Counted from the stretch's first letter, positions 27,172-38,035 are shown. The stretch: DNA of 64,000 bases from VMDJ01 sp038146785 (GCA_038146785.1 JAYQSI010000009.1:16675-80674); one strand, 5' to 3'. Made by a program: numbers and translations. Notes: generated by a model from the letters alone, not told the origin.

Positions 27172-27189
27172 CTTAAGGTTCGGTTAAGG
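27172..27189 (+). promoter_or_regulatory. Putative response-regulator box (PmrA/QseB-like direct repeat)
   Basis: CTTAAG, five bases, GTTAAG: a direct repeat of TTAAGG with an 11-base period. OmpR-family regulators of the PmrA/QseB type bind repeats of this form (CTTAA-N5-CTTAA). It lies about 42 bases before the first gene of an operon whose own fifth and sixth genes encode such a regulator and kinase. Confidence 0.55.
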
Positions 27190-27230
27190 CGCCGGCAGCA
27201 CACTGCGCTCATCATAAAAGAGGTCTGTGT

Positions 27231-27888
27231 ATGCCACTTGCTCAAAAACCCGTTTTGGCGCCCCAAGTGCTGATGATGTCAGAGGGGTCAGTTCATCGTC
27301 AGTCAGTCGAGGCGATGATCGCGCATGACTTCCAGATGCATTACCAGGCTCAAATCACCAGCTTTCATGCCTACTTTGATGGGATTGAAGAATGATCAGG
27401 GCGCAATTGTGGCGGCCTTGGGTCTGCGAGACCCGGTGAACGGAGAGAGCTACGTCGAGCACTATTTAGATGTCTCAATGGAGCAGATGTTGTCATCTGC
27501 GTTGGCTCAATCGGTGCAGCGTGATTCGCTTATGGAAATTGGTAACTTTGCAGTCACTGAGGTGGGCGCAGGTCGTTGGCTGATTACCGCATTGACCGCT
27601 GTGCTGGCCTCAATGGAAAAGCAGTGGGCGGTGTTTACCTGTCGTCCTGAGCTACGAAATGCCTTTAAGCGATTAGGCGTAGACCTTGTCGATTTAGGTG
27701 AGGCGCACAAGACGCGTTTGCCAACACAAGACCAACAGGCATGGGGTCGCTACTACGACAAAATGCCGCATGTCATGGCGGCTAATGTGGCACAAAGTGG
27801 TCAGGCGCTGATTAAAGCTCGAGCGCATGACTTGGCCTTGGATCAGCTTTGGCATAACGCTGAGGCGTACACCTTGGATGCCGCATGA
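27231..27888 (+). pseudogene. Thermostable hemolysin family protein (acyltransferase-like), +1 frameshift
   Basis: With one extra base removed near 27364-27367 this reads as about 218 residues from the ATG at 27231 (ribosome site AGAGGT). After the indel the frame gives FMPTLMGLKNDQGAIVAALG and then YVEHYLDVSMEQML and EIGNFAVTEVGAGRWLI. This matches the family named after Vibrio thermostable direct-type hemolysin delta, whose fold I associate with GNAT/autoinducer-synthase acyltransferases. A real lytic function is doubtful. It overlaps the AMP-ligase gene by ATGA and heads a six-gene operon. Confidence 0.78.
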
Positions 27889-29374
27889 CGCTTCTTCCGA
27901 TGTTGGCTGTGCACGCGGCCAAACATCCTGACCGCTTAGCCTTACAGGATCAAAACACCAACTGAGCTATGCCGAGCTTGCTGAGCAGGTCAACGCGTGT
28001 GCGACATGGCTGCAAGGCTTGGGTGTTGATCGCATTGGCTTTGATGCGCAGAACACGGTGAGTTGGGTAATCGTCGATTTGGCGTGCATGCAAGCCGGTG
28101 TTTGCGTGATGCCAATTCCGCCTTTCTTCTCAGCTGAACAAGTAGCGCATGTGGTGAGCCAAGCCGAGCTTTCGCATGTGATCACTGATCATCCAGAGCG
28201 CTTTGTTCAGCGATGTGCTTCATTTGCTTCTGCTGAATGTGATCAGACTGTCATTCAAGGTTATGCATTATTAAAGCTGCCCCAAGCTGAGACTAGACAT
28301 CCATTACCTCAGGATGTCGTTAAGGTGACCTTTACCTCGGGTACGACAGGATCTCCGAAAGGTGTCTTGTTAACGCATCAGCAAATATCGGCGGTCACTG
28401 AGTCGCTGATTGAAGTGGCGCAAATTACGTCTGACGATAAGCACGTGTGTGTCATGCCGCTGGCAGTCTTACTTGAAAACATTGCCGGTGTGTATGCCTT
28501 GCTGCAGGCGGGAGCACAGGTGTTAATCCCTTCAGCTGATGCACTCGGTATGCAGGGCAGTGGAATGGATAGCCCTCAACGATTGCTCTCGATGATTGAT
28601 CGAGAAAGCATCACGACGGTAATTCTGACCCCGGGCATGCTTGAGGGCTTTATCAGGGTGATTGAAGCAGGCCATCCAGTGCCAACAGCTCTGCGTTTTT
28701 GCGCGTTAGGTGGCGCGTCGGTATCGATCTCGCTACTCAATCGGGCAGCCGCGCTACACCTGCCGGTATACCAAGGCTATGGGATGAGTGAATGCGCCTC
28801 AGTCGTGTGTCTGAATGCGATCGGTACGAATCAGATCGGCACGGTGGGTAAAGCGTTACCGCATATCCAGCTGAAGCTGGCTGATGATGGCGAGGTGTTG
28901 ATCCATGGTGGCGGTTTTACAGGTTACTTAGGTGATTTCGATGACTCGCTGCCTGAGTGGTATGCAACCGGTGATCTGGGTGAGTTTACGGATGATCATG
29001 CGTTAACCATCTTAGGTCGTAAGCGTAATGTGTTTATCACTGCTTATGGTCGAAATGTCTCGCCTGAATGGGTAGAGAAAGAGTTCACCAGTCATCCCGA
29101 GATTCAACAAATGGCGGTATATGGTGAAGCGCGCCCATTTAATGTTGCTGTTATCCACTCGTCGCTAACCGATGCATCGCTGGCTGATGCTATCGCCAAG
29201 ATCAATAACACCTTGCCCGATTATGCGCGTGTCACGCATTGGCTACGGGCAGATGAGCCTTTTTCCGCAATCAACCAACTGCTAACCGCAACCGGTCGTA
29301 ATCGTCGAGAGTTTATCTATGACGTTTATGCCGATCGTTTGGCATCTTTTTACAATGAGTCCATTGCTTTATGA
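27885..29374 (+). pseudogene. AMP-binding (acyl-CoA ligase-like) enzyme, -1 frameshift
   Basis: ATP-dependent acid-activating enzyme of about 496 residues once one base is added near 27957-27962, where an in-frame TGA otherwise interrupts it. The A3 motif is VTFTSGTTGSPKGVLLTHQQ, followed by YGMSECASV and YATGDLGEF, and RKRNVFITAYGRNVSPEWVE, all typical of ANL enzymes. It probably activates a fatty or aryl acid for the other operon enzymes. The start ATG at 27885 overlaps the previous gene. The carrier (CoA or protein) is not evident; no acyl-carrier gene lies nearby. Confidence 0.85.
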
Positions 29375-30039
29375 GTTCAGTTTACGAATATCTCTTAGAG
29401 AACACCGAAGAAGAGCGTAATGCGCTGTTAAGTATTCCTTTCATTCAAGAAGGATGGCGCGGCAATCTTTCTTTAGAAAGTTATCTCGCCTTTCTTGGTC
29501 AAGCTTTTCACCATGTTAAACATACAACGCCTTTATTAATGGCTTGTGGTTCACGCGTGCCGTTTGAAAAGGAATGGCTGCGTAACGCAATGGCTGAATA
29601 TGTGGAAGAGGAAGTAGGTCATCAAGAATGGATCTTGAGCGACATTCAACATGCCGGGGGTGATGCGCAGGCTGTACGTCATGCAACACCTAGCTTGGCA
29701 GTCGAAGCGATGATCGCCTATGCCTACTATGTGATTGAGCGAGTAAATCCGATCGGTTTTCTTGGCATGGTGCTGGTGTTAGAAGGCACGAGCATCAAGG
29801 TGGCGACAGAGGCGGCTGAGGCCATCAAATCGAGTTTAGGTTTGGGTGATGAGTGCTTTAGTTATCTCTCGAGCCACGGCTCTTTAGATATCTCACACAT
29901 GGATTTTTATAAAAATCTAGTCAATCAAATTGAGTCTGAGGAAGACAAAGTCTTTTTGCTTCATTGTGCGAAAAACTTTTTCAAACTCTATGGCGATGTG
30001 TTCCGTAGCCTGCCATTAAATAAGCTAAGTGAGATCTAA
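29371..30039 (+). CDS. Heme-oxygenase-fold diiron oxidase-like protein (TenA/CADD-like)
   Basis: All-helical protein of 222 residues. Candidate iron ligands: E and H in MAEYVEEEVGHQEWILSD, and the D/H pair in SSHGSLDISHMDFYK, the pattern of heme-oxygenase-like diiron oxidases (HDO; UndA and CADD are known examples). Such enzymes oxidatively cleave or modify fatty or amino acids. It overlaps the AMP-ligase gene by four bases (ATGA), which is strong evidence for a shared pathway. A thiaminase TenA role is unlikely in this context, as no thiamine genes are near. Confidence 0.82.
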   Translation: MSSVYEYLLENTEEERNALLSIPFIQEGWRGNLSLESYLAFLGQAFHHVKHTTPLLMACGSRVPFEKEWLRNAMAEYVEEEVGHQEWILSDIQHAGGDAQAVRHATPSLAVEAMIAYAYYVIERVNPIGFLGMVLVLEGTSIKVATEAAEAIKSSLGLGDECFSYLSSHGSLDISHMDFYKNLVNQIESEEDKVFLLHCAKNFFKLYGDVFRSLPLNKLSEI

Positions 30040-30040
30040 A

Positions 30041-30841
30041 ATGAGCCAAGCCTTTGAGCAAAAGAATATTGTAGTTACTGGCGCGACAGGCGGCATCGGC
30101 TTTGAGATCGTTAAGCGATTGAAGTCGCAGGGCGCCAATGTGTTTTTGGTATCTCACGATCCCATTGCGCTGGCATCTTCATTGAGCGAGCTCGGTCTAT
30201 CGCATGACAAAGGAATAGCGGTAGATTTTCTTCAGCCTGAGTCAATCAATCAGGTTATTACAACGGCTAACCAAGTCTTTGCTAATCATATTGATGCCTT
30301 GGTGAACTGTGCAGGGATGTTGAGCTTTGCTCCGTTTGATGAAACCGATCCTGATCTATTGCAGGCCATCTTCCAAGTTAATTTGATGACACCGATGCGC
30401 TTAATGCATGGCTTATTGCCACAAATGAAAGCAGCAGGCCAAGGTCATTTTGTAAATGTAGGCTCGACCTTCGGCAGTATTGGTTTTGGATTTTTTGCCG
30501 GTTATTCAGCCAGTAAGTTTGGCTTACGGGGTTTGTCAGAAGCATTGCGTCGTGAGTTAGAAGGTACAGGTGTGAAGGTGACCTATGTCGCGCCGCGTGC
30601 GGTTAAAACGCCGTTGAATAGCGATATGGTTTACGCCTTTGCCAAGAAAACGAAGATGAACATGGATGAGCCAGCATGGGTTGCTGAGCAGGTTGTCTCT
30701 GCGATGCAGCAGGATAAAAAGGATGTTTATTTGGGTTTCCCAGAAAAATTATTCGCGCGTTTGAATGGCTTTTTGCCTAGACTCGTCGACGGTGGCTTGC
30801 GAGATCAAATGAAGCAAGCTCGCGAATTATTCAAAGGATAA
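30041..30841 (+). CDS. Short-chain dehydrogenase/reductase
   Basis: NAD(P)-dependent oxidoreductase of 266 residues. The Rossmann motif is VTGATGGIGFEIVKRL, then VNCAGML (NAG equivalent), the catalytic Ser in NVGSTFGSIGF, and Y-x3-K in GYSASKFGLRG. I use ATG 30041 (GTGAG upstream) rather than GTG 30029. A C-terminal hydrophobic/basic stretch (FPEKLFARLNGFLPRLVDGG) suggests peripheral membrane contact, as in lipid-acting SDRs. It is one base from the end of the HDO gene and seven bases before the response regulator; fourth gene of the operon. Confidence 0.9.
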   Translation: MSQAFEQKNIVVTGATGGIGFEIVKRLKSQGANVFLVSHDPIALASSLSELGLSHDKGIAVDFLQPESINQVITTANQVFANHIDALVNCAGMLSFAPFDETDPDLLQAIFQVNLMTPMRLMHGLLPQMKAAGQGHFVNVGSTFGSIGFGFFAGYSASKFGLRGLSEALRRELEGTGVKVTYVAPRAVKTPLNSDMVYAFAKKTKMNMDEPAWVAEQVVSAMQQDKKDVYLGFPEKLFARLNGFLPRLVDGGLRDQMKQARELFKG

Positions 30842-30848
30842 GTGTCGG

Positions 30849-31505
30849 TTGAGAGTTTTACTGGTCGAAGATGACCTAGATTTAGGTGCTGCGATTAAGC
30901 GAGGGCTTGAGCAGCGCCAAATCACGGTGGATTGGTTGCAGCGTGGGGGTGATGTTGCGCCAATCGTAAAAACCGAATCGATCGATGCGGTGATTCTTGA
31001 CCTTGGTCTGCCAGATCTCGACGGTGTTGATGTGCTCAAACAAGTGCGCGCCGCCAAATCGCAAACACCGGTTATTGTGCTGACAGCTCGTGCTGATATT
31101 GATGATCGCGTGAACAGTCTTGATGCCGGCGCAGATGACTATATGGTCAAGCCATTTGATTTACGTGAGCTTGAAGCAAGATTGCGCTCAATTGTGCGCC
31201 GTAGCCTGGGGCGTGCTGAGTCATTCATTGCTTGGCGTGATTATCAATTTGATCCGGCAGGTCCGCAGTTACGTCAGGGCGATCAAACGATTGATCTGCC
31301 GGCTAAAGCGCTCGTGGTGTTTGAGGCATTGCTTAACAGTGCGGGGCGTCCGGTCTCGAAAACTATTTTGGAAAATGCTTTATATGGCTGGGATGAAGGT
31401 GTCGCCAGTAATGCGATTGAGGTGTACATCCATCAAATCCGTAAACACCTTGGGTCTGATGCAGTAAAGACAATCCGTGGCGTTGGGTATATGTTGCCAC
31501 GATGA
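30849..31505 (+). CDS. OmpR-family response regulator (QseB/PmrA-like)
   Basis: DNA-binding regulator of 218 residues starting on TTG. The receiver domain holds the acidic pair VEDD, the phospho-acceptor Asp in VILDLGLPDLDG (about residue 51), T in VLTARAD and K in YMVKPFDL. The C-terminal winged helix ends in EVYIHQIRKHLGSDAVKTIRGVGYML. The closest type is QseB/PmrA. It overlaps the sensor kinase gene by ATGA. The direct repeat upstream of the operon (27172-27189) is a plausible target, giving autoregulation. Confidence 0.93.
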   Translation: MRVLLVEDDLDLGAAIKRGLEQRQITVDWLQRGGDVAPIVKTESIDAVILDLGLPDLDGVDVLKQVRAAKSQTPVIVLTARADIDDRVNSLDAGADDYMVKPFDLRELEARLRSIVRRSLGRAESFIAWRDYQFDPAGPQLRQGDQTIDLPAKALVVFEALLNSAGRPVSKTILENALYGWDEGVASNAIEVYIHQIRKHLGSDAVKTIRGVGYMLPR

Positions 31506-32970
31506 GTGAATCCTCTTCTATTCGTATCCGTTTATTACAAACCTTAAGTCTTGTGCTTAGCGTTGGTTTGCTGCTGATTGCGGCGGCAATCTTTCTTTCC
31601 TCATCACGTGAAATCAATGAGGTCTACGACGCAAACTTACAGCGAGCGGCGATCACACTCGAAAAGCTATTGCTGCACGAAGAAGGTGAGCATGATGCCT
31701 ATGTGGCTCAAGCTAAGTTAATCCAAAGTGAGATTCCGCCTGAGCAGCTTAAAAATTACCCGGTGCTCAGCGCAAATTTAGATGCCATCTTGCGTAATAA
31801 CGTCGAAGCAAATGAGTCGGCTTATCTGCCGCAGTTAAAAAAGCGTGATGATGAATACGTCAACGCATTGGTGTTCACTGTTAAGCATGACGATGGCACG
31901 GTGTTGCTTGCTGATGATAGTGGCACACAGATTCCGATGGAGCCGTTAGGTTACTCGCGTCAAACCTTTGCCAATCAAGAATGGCGGGTTTTTGTTGAGC
32001 GAGGTTTAGATAAACACTCAACGATAGCTGTAGCAGAACGAGTGGATATGCGTGATGAGCTGATTTGGTATATCACGCTCGATAGTGTTATTCCGTTATT
32101 GATCGGCTTTCCGTTGATGTTGATGATTATCATCACAACGATTAATTACTATTTTAGGCCGATTACAAAAGTGGCAGAGGCCGTCCGCTTACGCCGTGCT
32201 GATGATCATCAGCCATTGCAAATAACAGAAGTGCCTGAAGAATTGATGCCGATGGTCAAAGCATTGAACGCTTTATTTCAGCGCGTCTCATTAGCCATCA
32301 TGCGGGAGCGTCAATTTACCTCTGAAGCCGCACATGAATTGCGCACTCCCTTGGCGGCATTAAAAACCAATGTGCAAGTGGCTTTAGATGGCTTAGGGCA
32401 TGCGCCTGCGCAAGAAGAGCTGGTGGCGATTGATAATGGCATCACTCGCTTGAGTGCGGTCGTTGATCAGTTGTTGATCATTGCGCGCGTTGATTCCCTC
32501 GAATCGGCACAGCTGCCTCGCGAACATTTTAATGTGCATCAGTTATGCAGCAATGTGATTGGTGATGTGGCGCAGATTGCTTATGAACAGCAGATAGAGC
32601 TATCGCTGGTGGCGGATGAATCACTGCAGGTTAGCCAACACCAAGCCTTGCTCGAGATTGCTTTGCGCAATCTGCTCGAAAATGCGATCAAGCATGCGCG
32701 CGCTTCACAGATTGAGTTGATGGCTAAACAAAGCAGGTCAGCAACTCATCCTCAAGGTGGTGGATGATGGTGTCGGCTTTGCAGATGATATTTTGTCGAA
32801 TGCGACCGAGCGCTTCTCTCGTGGACGTTCTACTCAAGCAGAGGGCGTGACCGGGGGTTGGCTTAGGGCTTGCGATCGTCAAACGCATCGCTCAGCTGAT
32901 GAATGCAGAGCTCACGATCGAAAATGCGAGTGAAAAGGGCGCTAGCATCACTTTAATCATTCCTCTTTAA
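31502..32970 (+). pseudogene. Sensor histidine kinase (QseC/PmrB-like), two +1 frameshifts
   Basis: Membrane sensor of about 488 residues after correction. Helix 1 is at residues 12-32, a periplasmic domain follows, and helix 2 is at about 193-215 next to a HAMP-like stretch. HisKA has EAAHELRTPLAALKTN with the phospho-His. The ATPase part is broken twice: an extra base near 32733-32737 in the segment before VVDDGVGF (G1 box), and an extra G in the five-G run at 32853-32857 in TGVGLGLAIVKR (G2 box). Removing both gives an intact C-terminus to the TAA at 32968. It pairs with the regulator it overlaps. Confidence 0.87.
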
Positions 32971-33001
32971 GCGATGTCTTAGCTTTTTCGTGGCATGCAG
33001 C

Positions 33002-33030
33002 TTGGTTGCCTGCGTGTTTGCAGAGATAAT
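33002..33030 (+). promoter_or_regulatory. Possible uvrB promoter
   Basis: TTGGTT and GATAAT are separated by 17 bases, 30 bases before the uvrB start. No CTGT-N8-ACAG LexA box is visible in the 89-base gap. Confidence 0.4.
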
Positions 33031-33059
33031 GGTCAATTACCTCGACTGTCTGCGGTGCC

Positions 33060-35066
33060 ATGTCAAAAACTTTCCAACTCGAAACCAAGTTCACGCCGGC
33101 TGGTGATCAGCCCAAGGCGATCGAGGGTCTGCTCGAGGGTTTGAATGATGGTGAAGCGGGCATGACGCTGCTCGGGGTGACCGGTTCAGGTAAGACTTTC
33201 ACCATTGCGAATGTGATCGCCGAGTCACAGCGGCCTACCTTGATCTTGGCGCCGAATAAGACCCTTGCCGCGCAGCTGTATGGTGAGTTCAAAGACTTCT
33301 TCCCGAACAATGCGGTGGAGTATTTCGTGTCTTACTACGATTACTACCAGCCCGAGGCCTATGTGCCGACCACCGATACCTTTATCGAAAAAGATGCCTC
33401 GCTCAACGAGCATGTGCAGCAGATGCGCTTGTCGGCGACTAAAGCGCTGTTAGAGCGACCTGACAGCATCATCGTTGCGACGGTCTCATCGATTTATGGC
33501 TTGGGCGATCCGCGTCAGTACCTGAGCATGGTGTTGCACCTGTCGCGGGGTGAGCGCATTGAGCAACGCACCATGCTGCGCCGTTTAGCCGACATGCAGT
33601 ACACGCGTAACGACATCGAGTTAGCGCGCGGTACCTATCGAGTGCGTGGTGATGTGATCGATATCTTCCCGGCAGAATCGGATGACGAGGCGATTCGTCT
33701 TGAGATGTTTGATGATGAGATCGAAGGCTTGAGTCTGTTCGATCCTTTAACCGGTGAGGTGTTACGCAAAGTGCCGCGCTACACCGTGTATCCCAAAACC
33801 CACTATGTCACCCCGCGCGACATCATCTTAGGCGCCATCGATAACATCAAAGTGGAACTCAAAGAGCGCCTTGAGCAATTGCGCAGTAATCAAAAGCTAC
33901 TCGAAGCGCAGCGCTTAGAGCAGCGTACCCAGTTCGATATCGAGATGATGTTAGAGCTCGGCTATTGCTCGGGCATCGAGAACTACTCACGGTATCTCTC
34001 AGGTCGTGACCCTGGTGATGGTCCGCCGACCTTATTTGATTACTTGCCTGAGAACAGCTTGCTGGTGATCGACGAATCACACGTCACCGTGCCGCAGCTC
34101 GGTGCCATGTATCGCGGTGACCGTTCACGTAAAGAGACCTTGGTTGAATACGGCTTCCGTTTGCCCTCGGCACTCGATAACCGCCCACTGAAGTTCGAAG
34201 AGTTCGAAGCGCGCTCACCGCAGACCATTTATGTCACCGCCACACCACGCGATTACGAGGCAGAGCATTCAGGTGCCATCGTCGAGCAAGTGGTGCGTCC
34301 TACCGGTCTGATCGATCCTGAGGTCGAAGTGCGACCTGCCAGTACCCAAGTGGATGATCTGCTCTCAGAGATCAACGCACGAGTCGAGATGGGCGACCGT
34401 GTGTTGGTGACTACGCTGACCAAACGCATGTCAGAAGATCTCACCGACTATCTGATGGAGCACGACATCCGCGTGCGCTATCTGCACTCCGACATCGATA
34501 CGGTTGAGCGGGTTGAGATCATCCGAGATCTCCGCCTCGGTGAGTTTGATGTGTTGGTGGGTATTAACTTATTGCGCGAAGGTTTAGATATGCCCGAGGT
34601 ATCACTGGTCGCGATTCTCGATGCGGATAAAGAAGGCTTCTTACGCTCAGAAGGCTCGTTGATTCAAACCATTGGTCGCGCGGCGCGTAATGCTCGCGGT
34701 AAAGCCATCTTGTATGGCGACAACATCACCGGCTCAATGAAGCGCGCGATGGATGAAACCGCTCGCCGTCGTGAAAAACAGATGGCACACAATGAAAAAC
34801 ATGGCATTCAACCCAAAACCATTACCAAGTCGGTCGCCGACATCATGGAAGCGTCAGTGCCAGGTGGTAGTGCTATCGCACGGAAATATCGCTTAGCGGC
34901 AGAAGAGGGTGCTGAGTACGAGGTGATTGATCCGATCAAAGCGGCGCGCGAAATCAAAAAGATCGAAAAAGAAATGTATGCCTTAGCGCGTGATCTTAAG
35001 TTTGAAGAGGCTGCCAAGTTGCGCGACCGACTGCGTCGATTGCAAGGCAAAAGCTTCGAGGCTTAA
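33060..35066 (+). CDS. uvrB: UvrABC excision repair helicase subunit B
   Basis: Damage-verifying subunit of nucleotide excision repair; it is loaded by UvrA and then binds UvrC. It has the Walker A loop LLGVTGSGKTFTIAN (about residue 39), the beta-hairpin YYDYYQPEAYVPTTDTFIEK, DESHVTVPQ (Walker B), ATPRDYE, and the UVR domain at the C-terminus (IEKEMYALARDLKFEEAAKL). It is 668 residues, a normal length. The local GC is visibly higher than in its neighbours. The stop overlaps the convergent hybrid kinase by four bases. Confidence 0.98.
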   Translation: MSKTFQLETKFTPAGDQPKAIEGLLEGLNDGEAGMTLLGVTGSGKTFTIANVIAESQRPTLILAPNKTLAAQLYGEFKDFFPNNAVEYFVSYYDYYQPEAYVPTTDTFIEKDASLNEHVQQMRLSATKALLERPDSIIVATVSSIYGLGDPRQYLSMVLHLSRGERIEQRTMLRRLADMQYTRNDIELARGTYRVRGDVIDIFPAESDDEAIRLEMFDDEIEGLSLFDPLTGEVLRKVPRYTVYPKTHYVTPRDIILGAIDNIKVELKERLEQLRSNQKLLEAQRLEQRTQFDIEMMLELGYCSGIENYSRYLSGRDPGDGPPTLFDYLPENSLLVIDESHVTVPQLGAMYRGDRSRKETLVEYGFRLPSALDNRPLKFEEFEARSPQTIYVTATPRDYEAEHSGAIVEQVVRPTGLIDPEVEVRPASTQVDDLLSEINARVEMGDRVLVTTLTKRMSEDLTDYLMEHDIRVRYLHSDIDTVERVEIIRDLRLGEFDVLVGINLLREGLDMPEVSLVAILDADKEGFLRSEGSLIQTIGRAARNARGKAILYGDNITGSMKRAMDETARRREKQMAHNEKHGIQPKTITKSVADIMEASVPGGSAIARKYRLAAEEGAEYEVIDPIKAAREIKKIEKEMYALARDLKFEEAAKLRDRLRRLQGKSFEA

Positions 35067-37994
35067 GCGCTTTTTTCAAGACAGTCAGTCGACTCTTTAA
35101 GGCGCTCAATCTCAAGCTCAATATCATTTGATGTTGGCTCGTACAGTGAGGCGACATGGTCTTTAGCAATCAGCTCAAGCTCAAAGGCTTTTTGGGCAAG
35201 CGCGTAAGCAGACACCGAGCGTGCCGCACCTTTAAGCGTGTGAGCCGCCTTTTTCACATCGTTATGCTCTTTAAAACTCACCGCAATACGCAAGTCGGCC
35301 ATCATTAAATTGAGATCTTCAAAGAAGCGTTGCATCAGCAGGCAGATCATTTTCGGGTCGTCGCCTAAGCGTTCAGCGAGTTCCTGTTTATTCCAAATGA
35401 CGGGTACCTCATCCGCTAGAACATCTTTTGCATCCGCTGCAATCTTCTCATCAGTGGTAAGGCTTGGCTCAGACTCGTCTAGCGTATCGCTGGGTGATAT
35501 CAGCCCATTTCTTAATAGCGTGTCTCGTAAGTCCTCTTTATCAAAAGGCTTGGTCAGGTAGTCATCCATACCGGCTTCAATGGCGGCCTCACGGTCTTCT
35601 GCCATCGCGTGTGCGGTGACCGCAATGATCGGTGTGAGTTTTTGCTCGTGGCTCGATTCGTGTTCACGAATCAATTTAGTCGTATCAAGGCCATCGATAT
35701 GCGGCATCTGGATATCCATCAAGATGGCATCGAAATGGGTGTTGCGAACTCGCTCAAGTGCCTCGTAGCCTGATTCCACGTCTTCAGAGGTCATGCCCAG
35801 TTGTTTAACAATCTGGGTGGCAATCATGCGATTCACTTCGACGTCATCCACAATCAGTACGTGACCTTTAAGCGGTCCATCGATTGATTGGGTGACAATT
35901 TGTTTATCGCCAAGCGGTAGCTTCAGCGTGATGGTAAAGGTGGTTCCGATCAGTGGAGTGCTTTCTACCGAGATATCGCCGTCCATCATTTGCGCAAGGT
36001 CGCGTGCAATGGCTAAACCTAAACCGGTACCACCATACATTCGGCTGGTTTTCTTATCGGCTTGTTCAAAGCGATTGAATAAACGTTTGAGCGTTTCTTT
36101 CTCAATACCAGGACCGGTATCTTGGACTTCTAACTCAATCTTTACCAGGCCTTGCTCGTCGCCCCGTAAATGGTGGCTACGTGCGATCAGTGTTACGCCG
36201 CCTGTATCGGTGAATTTAATCGCGTTACCAATAATGTTTTTCAGAATCTGACGAATGCGGTTATCATCGACGCGCACCCATAAGTCTTTCTTCAGTTCGT
36301 TATGCAACTCAAGGTATAAGTGTTTTTGTTTCGCTAGCGAACGCTTCTCTTCAAGGATGTCACTCAACAAGTTTTCAAAGGCAATGTTCTTAGGGTCGAG
36401 TAATAATTTGCCTGACTCCAACTTCGAGGAATCCAAAATGTCATCCAAGATATGCAACAAGGATTTTGCCGTACGGTGAACCACTGTCGCCTCACGGTGA
36501 AGATCAGGGTCGCTGAGTTGTTCGGTCAGCGTTTTTGACATGGAAATAATGGCGTGCATTGGGGTGCGAATTTCATGCGACATGTTCGCCATGAATTCGG
36601 TTTTGACTTGCAATAGTTTCTGTATGTCGCCAGTACGCTTCGCGACTTCTTTTTCGAGGCTGTCTTTTTCTTTGGCGATTACATGGCGAGCTTCAATTTG
36701 TTCGCTGATGTTCTGAGTAAAAGAGAATAAACGTGTAGGTTGATCGTGCTCGTCGGTTTCAAGGTAAAGATTAATTCTCAAGGGGTACTGATGTTTTGCC
36801 ATCCGGGCTGAGATGTTCAGTCTCTATCGACATGGTACGGTCTTTAGAGTCGTGCAGTTGTTGAATGACGGCGTTGTATTTTTCAGCAGGGTAGTTAGGG
36901 TCGATCTCAGGTACCGATAAGTCCAACATCTTTAGCGGGCTGTGTCCGCTGTGTGCGGCTGCTGTGGTGTTCACATAAAGGAATTTGCCATCGTTATTGG
37001 CATCGGTAATTTCAAAACCAATCTGACCATAATCGAGCGCTTCTAAGTAGACAGACAAATCATTGACTTGAGCTTGTGCTTTCATCGCACTTTGCTCTAA
37101 CGCATCTTGTTCGGCTTTACGTTTTCTAATCGAGCGGGTCAGTGCAAATAAACGATAGGGCTTGCCAAGGCTGTCATTCACCAGCGCAAGCGACACTTCG
37201 AGCGGTTCTGTACCGCCATTGGGCAACTGGTGCTCGGTTTCAATCACGCGCGAATGTTCAGTGGTTAGTTCCTCGATCAGTTCAGCAAAAACCTCTGGCG
37301 TGTAATGTGGATCGATCTCATGTAGTGGCGTCCCAATAACCTCATCTGGCTGTCTGCCAGAGAATTGACTGGCCGTTTTACTGGCGTAGATAAATACACT
37401 GCTTTTTGGATCAAGAATTTCTAGACCAATGTCGGCGTTAGTTAACGCGGTTTCGATGCCATCAAGTTGCGCATTCTTTTCAGCAATCACTTTTAAATGA
37501 TTACGAATGATCAGTGGCAAGGTCTGGGTAAAGAAGGTGGTGAATAAAATGGCGATGGCCACCGAAGACCAAGGAGCGGGTGTGACCTGTTCGGGGTAGG
37601 CAAACCCAATGCCTTGCAGCAGAGCGATACAAGCAATAATTATGCTAAAGGCGGCCCATTTATTCAGGTTCATGGTGAGCAGCAATAACGGCACCTGAAC
37701 AATGACCAATGCGGTGACCACGGAGCCTTCGCCAAACATGGAGCTGATCCCAGAAATAAAGGTGATCAACAACAGAGAAATCACCAGCAGCGTGGTGCTA
37801 AGTGCGTTACGCATCAGCCATAAACCGACGACAACAGCCGTTATACCAATGGCTGATTCATACGGACGATCTTGGGTGAGGATAACGCCAGTTGCGATCG
37901 GCGCAGTAATCGCGGCAAACGACAGAATCGTCAACGCCAATTGGCGCATTAAGCTGTCAGGGACTAAGTCTTGGGGAGTATCTCGAGAATCCAT
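35063..37994 (-). pseudogene. Hybrid sensor histidine kinase with PAS, receiver and Hpt domains, +1 frameshift
   Basis: Corrected at one extra base near 36780-36782, this is about 976 residues. About six membrane helices lie in the first 170 residues. PAS domains follow (signature SGRQPDEVIGTPLHEIDP and GHSPLKMLDLSVPEIDPNY), then HisKA (FMANMSHEIRTPMHAI), HATPase (NAIKFTDTGGV, YGGTGLGLAIARD), a receiver (MDIQMPHIDGLD) and a C-terminal Hpt (AAHTLKGAARSV). This gives a complete phosphorelay, BarA/ArcB-like. I start at ATG 37994; the frame is open to 38084. As given it stops at 36771 and restarts. It is divergent from the sulfur-globule-like genes. Confidence 0.85.
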
Positions 37995-38035
37995 TTTATA
38001 TTTTGGCTCTATCCATGAGTTGATGGTTGAAAATA

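Noticed and set aside
27231..27888. A true toxin (hemolysin) role for the first operon gene
   Set aside because: The family name is historical; there is no signal peptide or pore-forming pattern, and the neighbours are metabolic enzymes.
32971..33059. LexA (SOS) box before uvrB
   Set aside because: No CTGT-N8-ACAG match was found in the gap.
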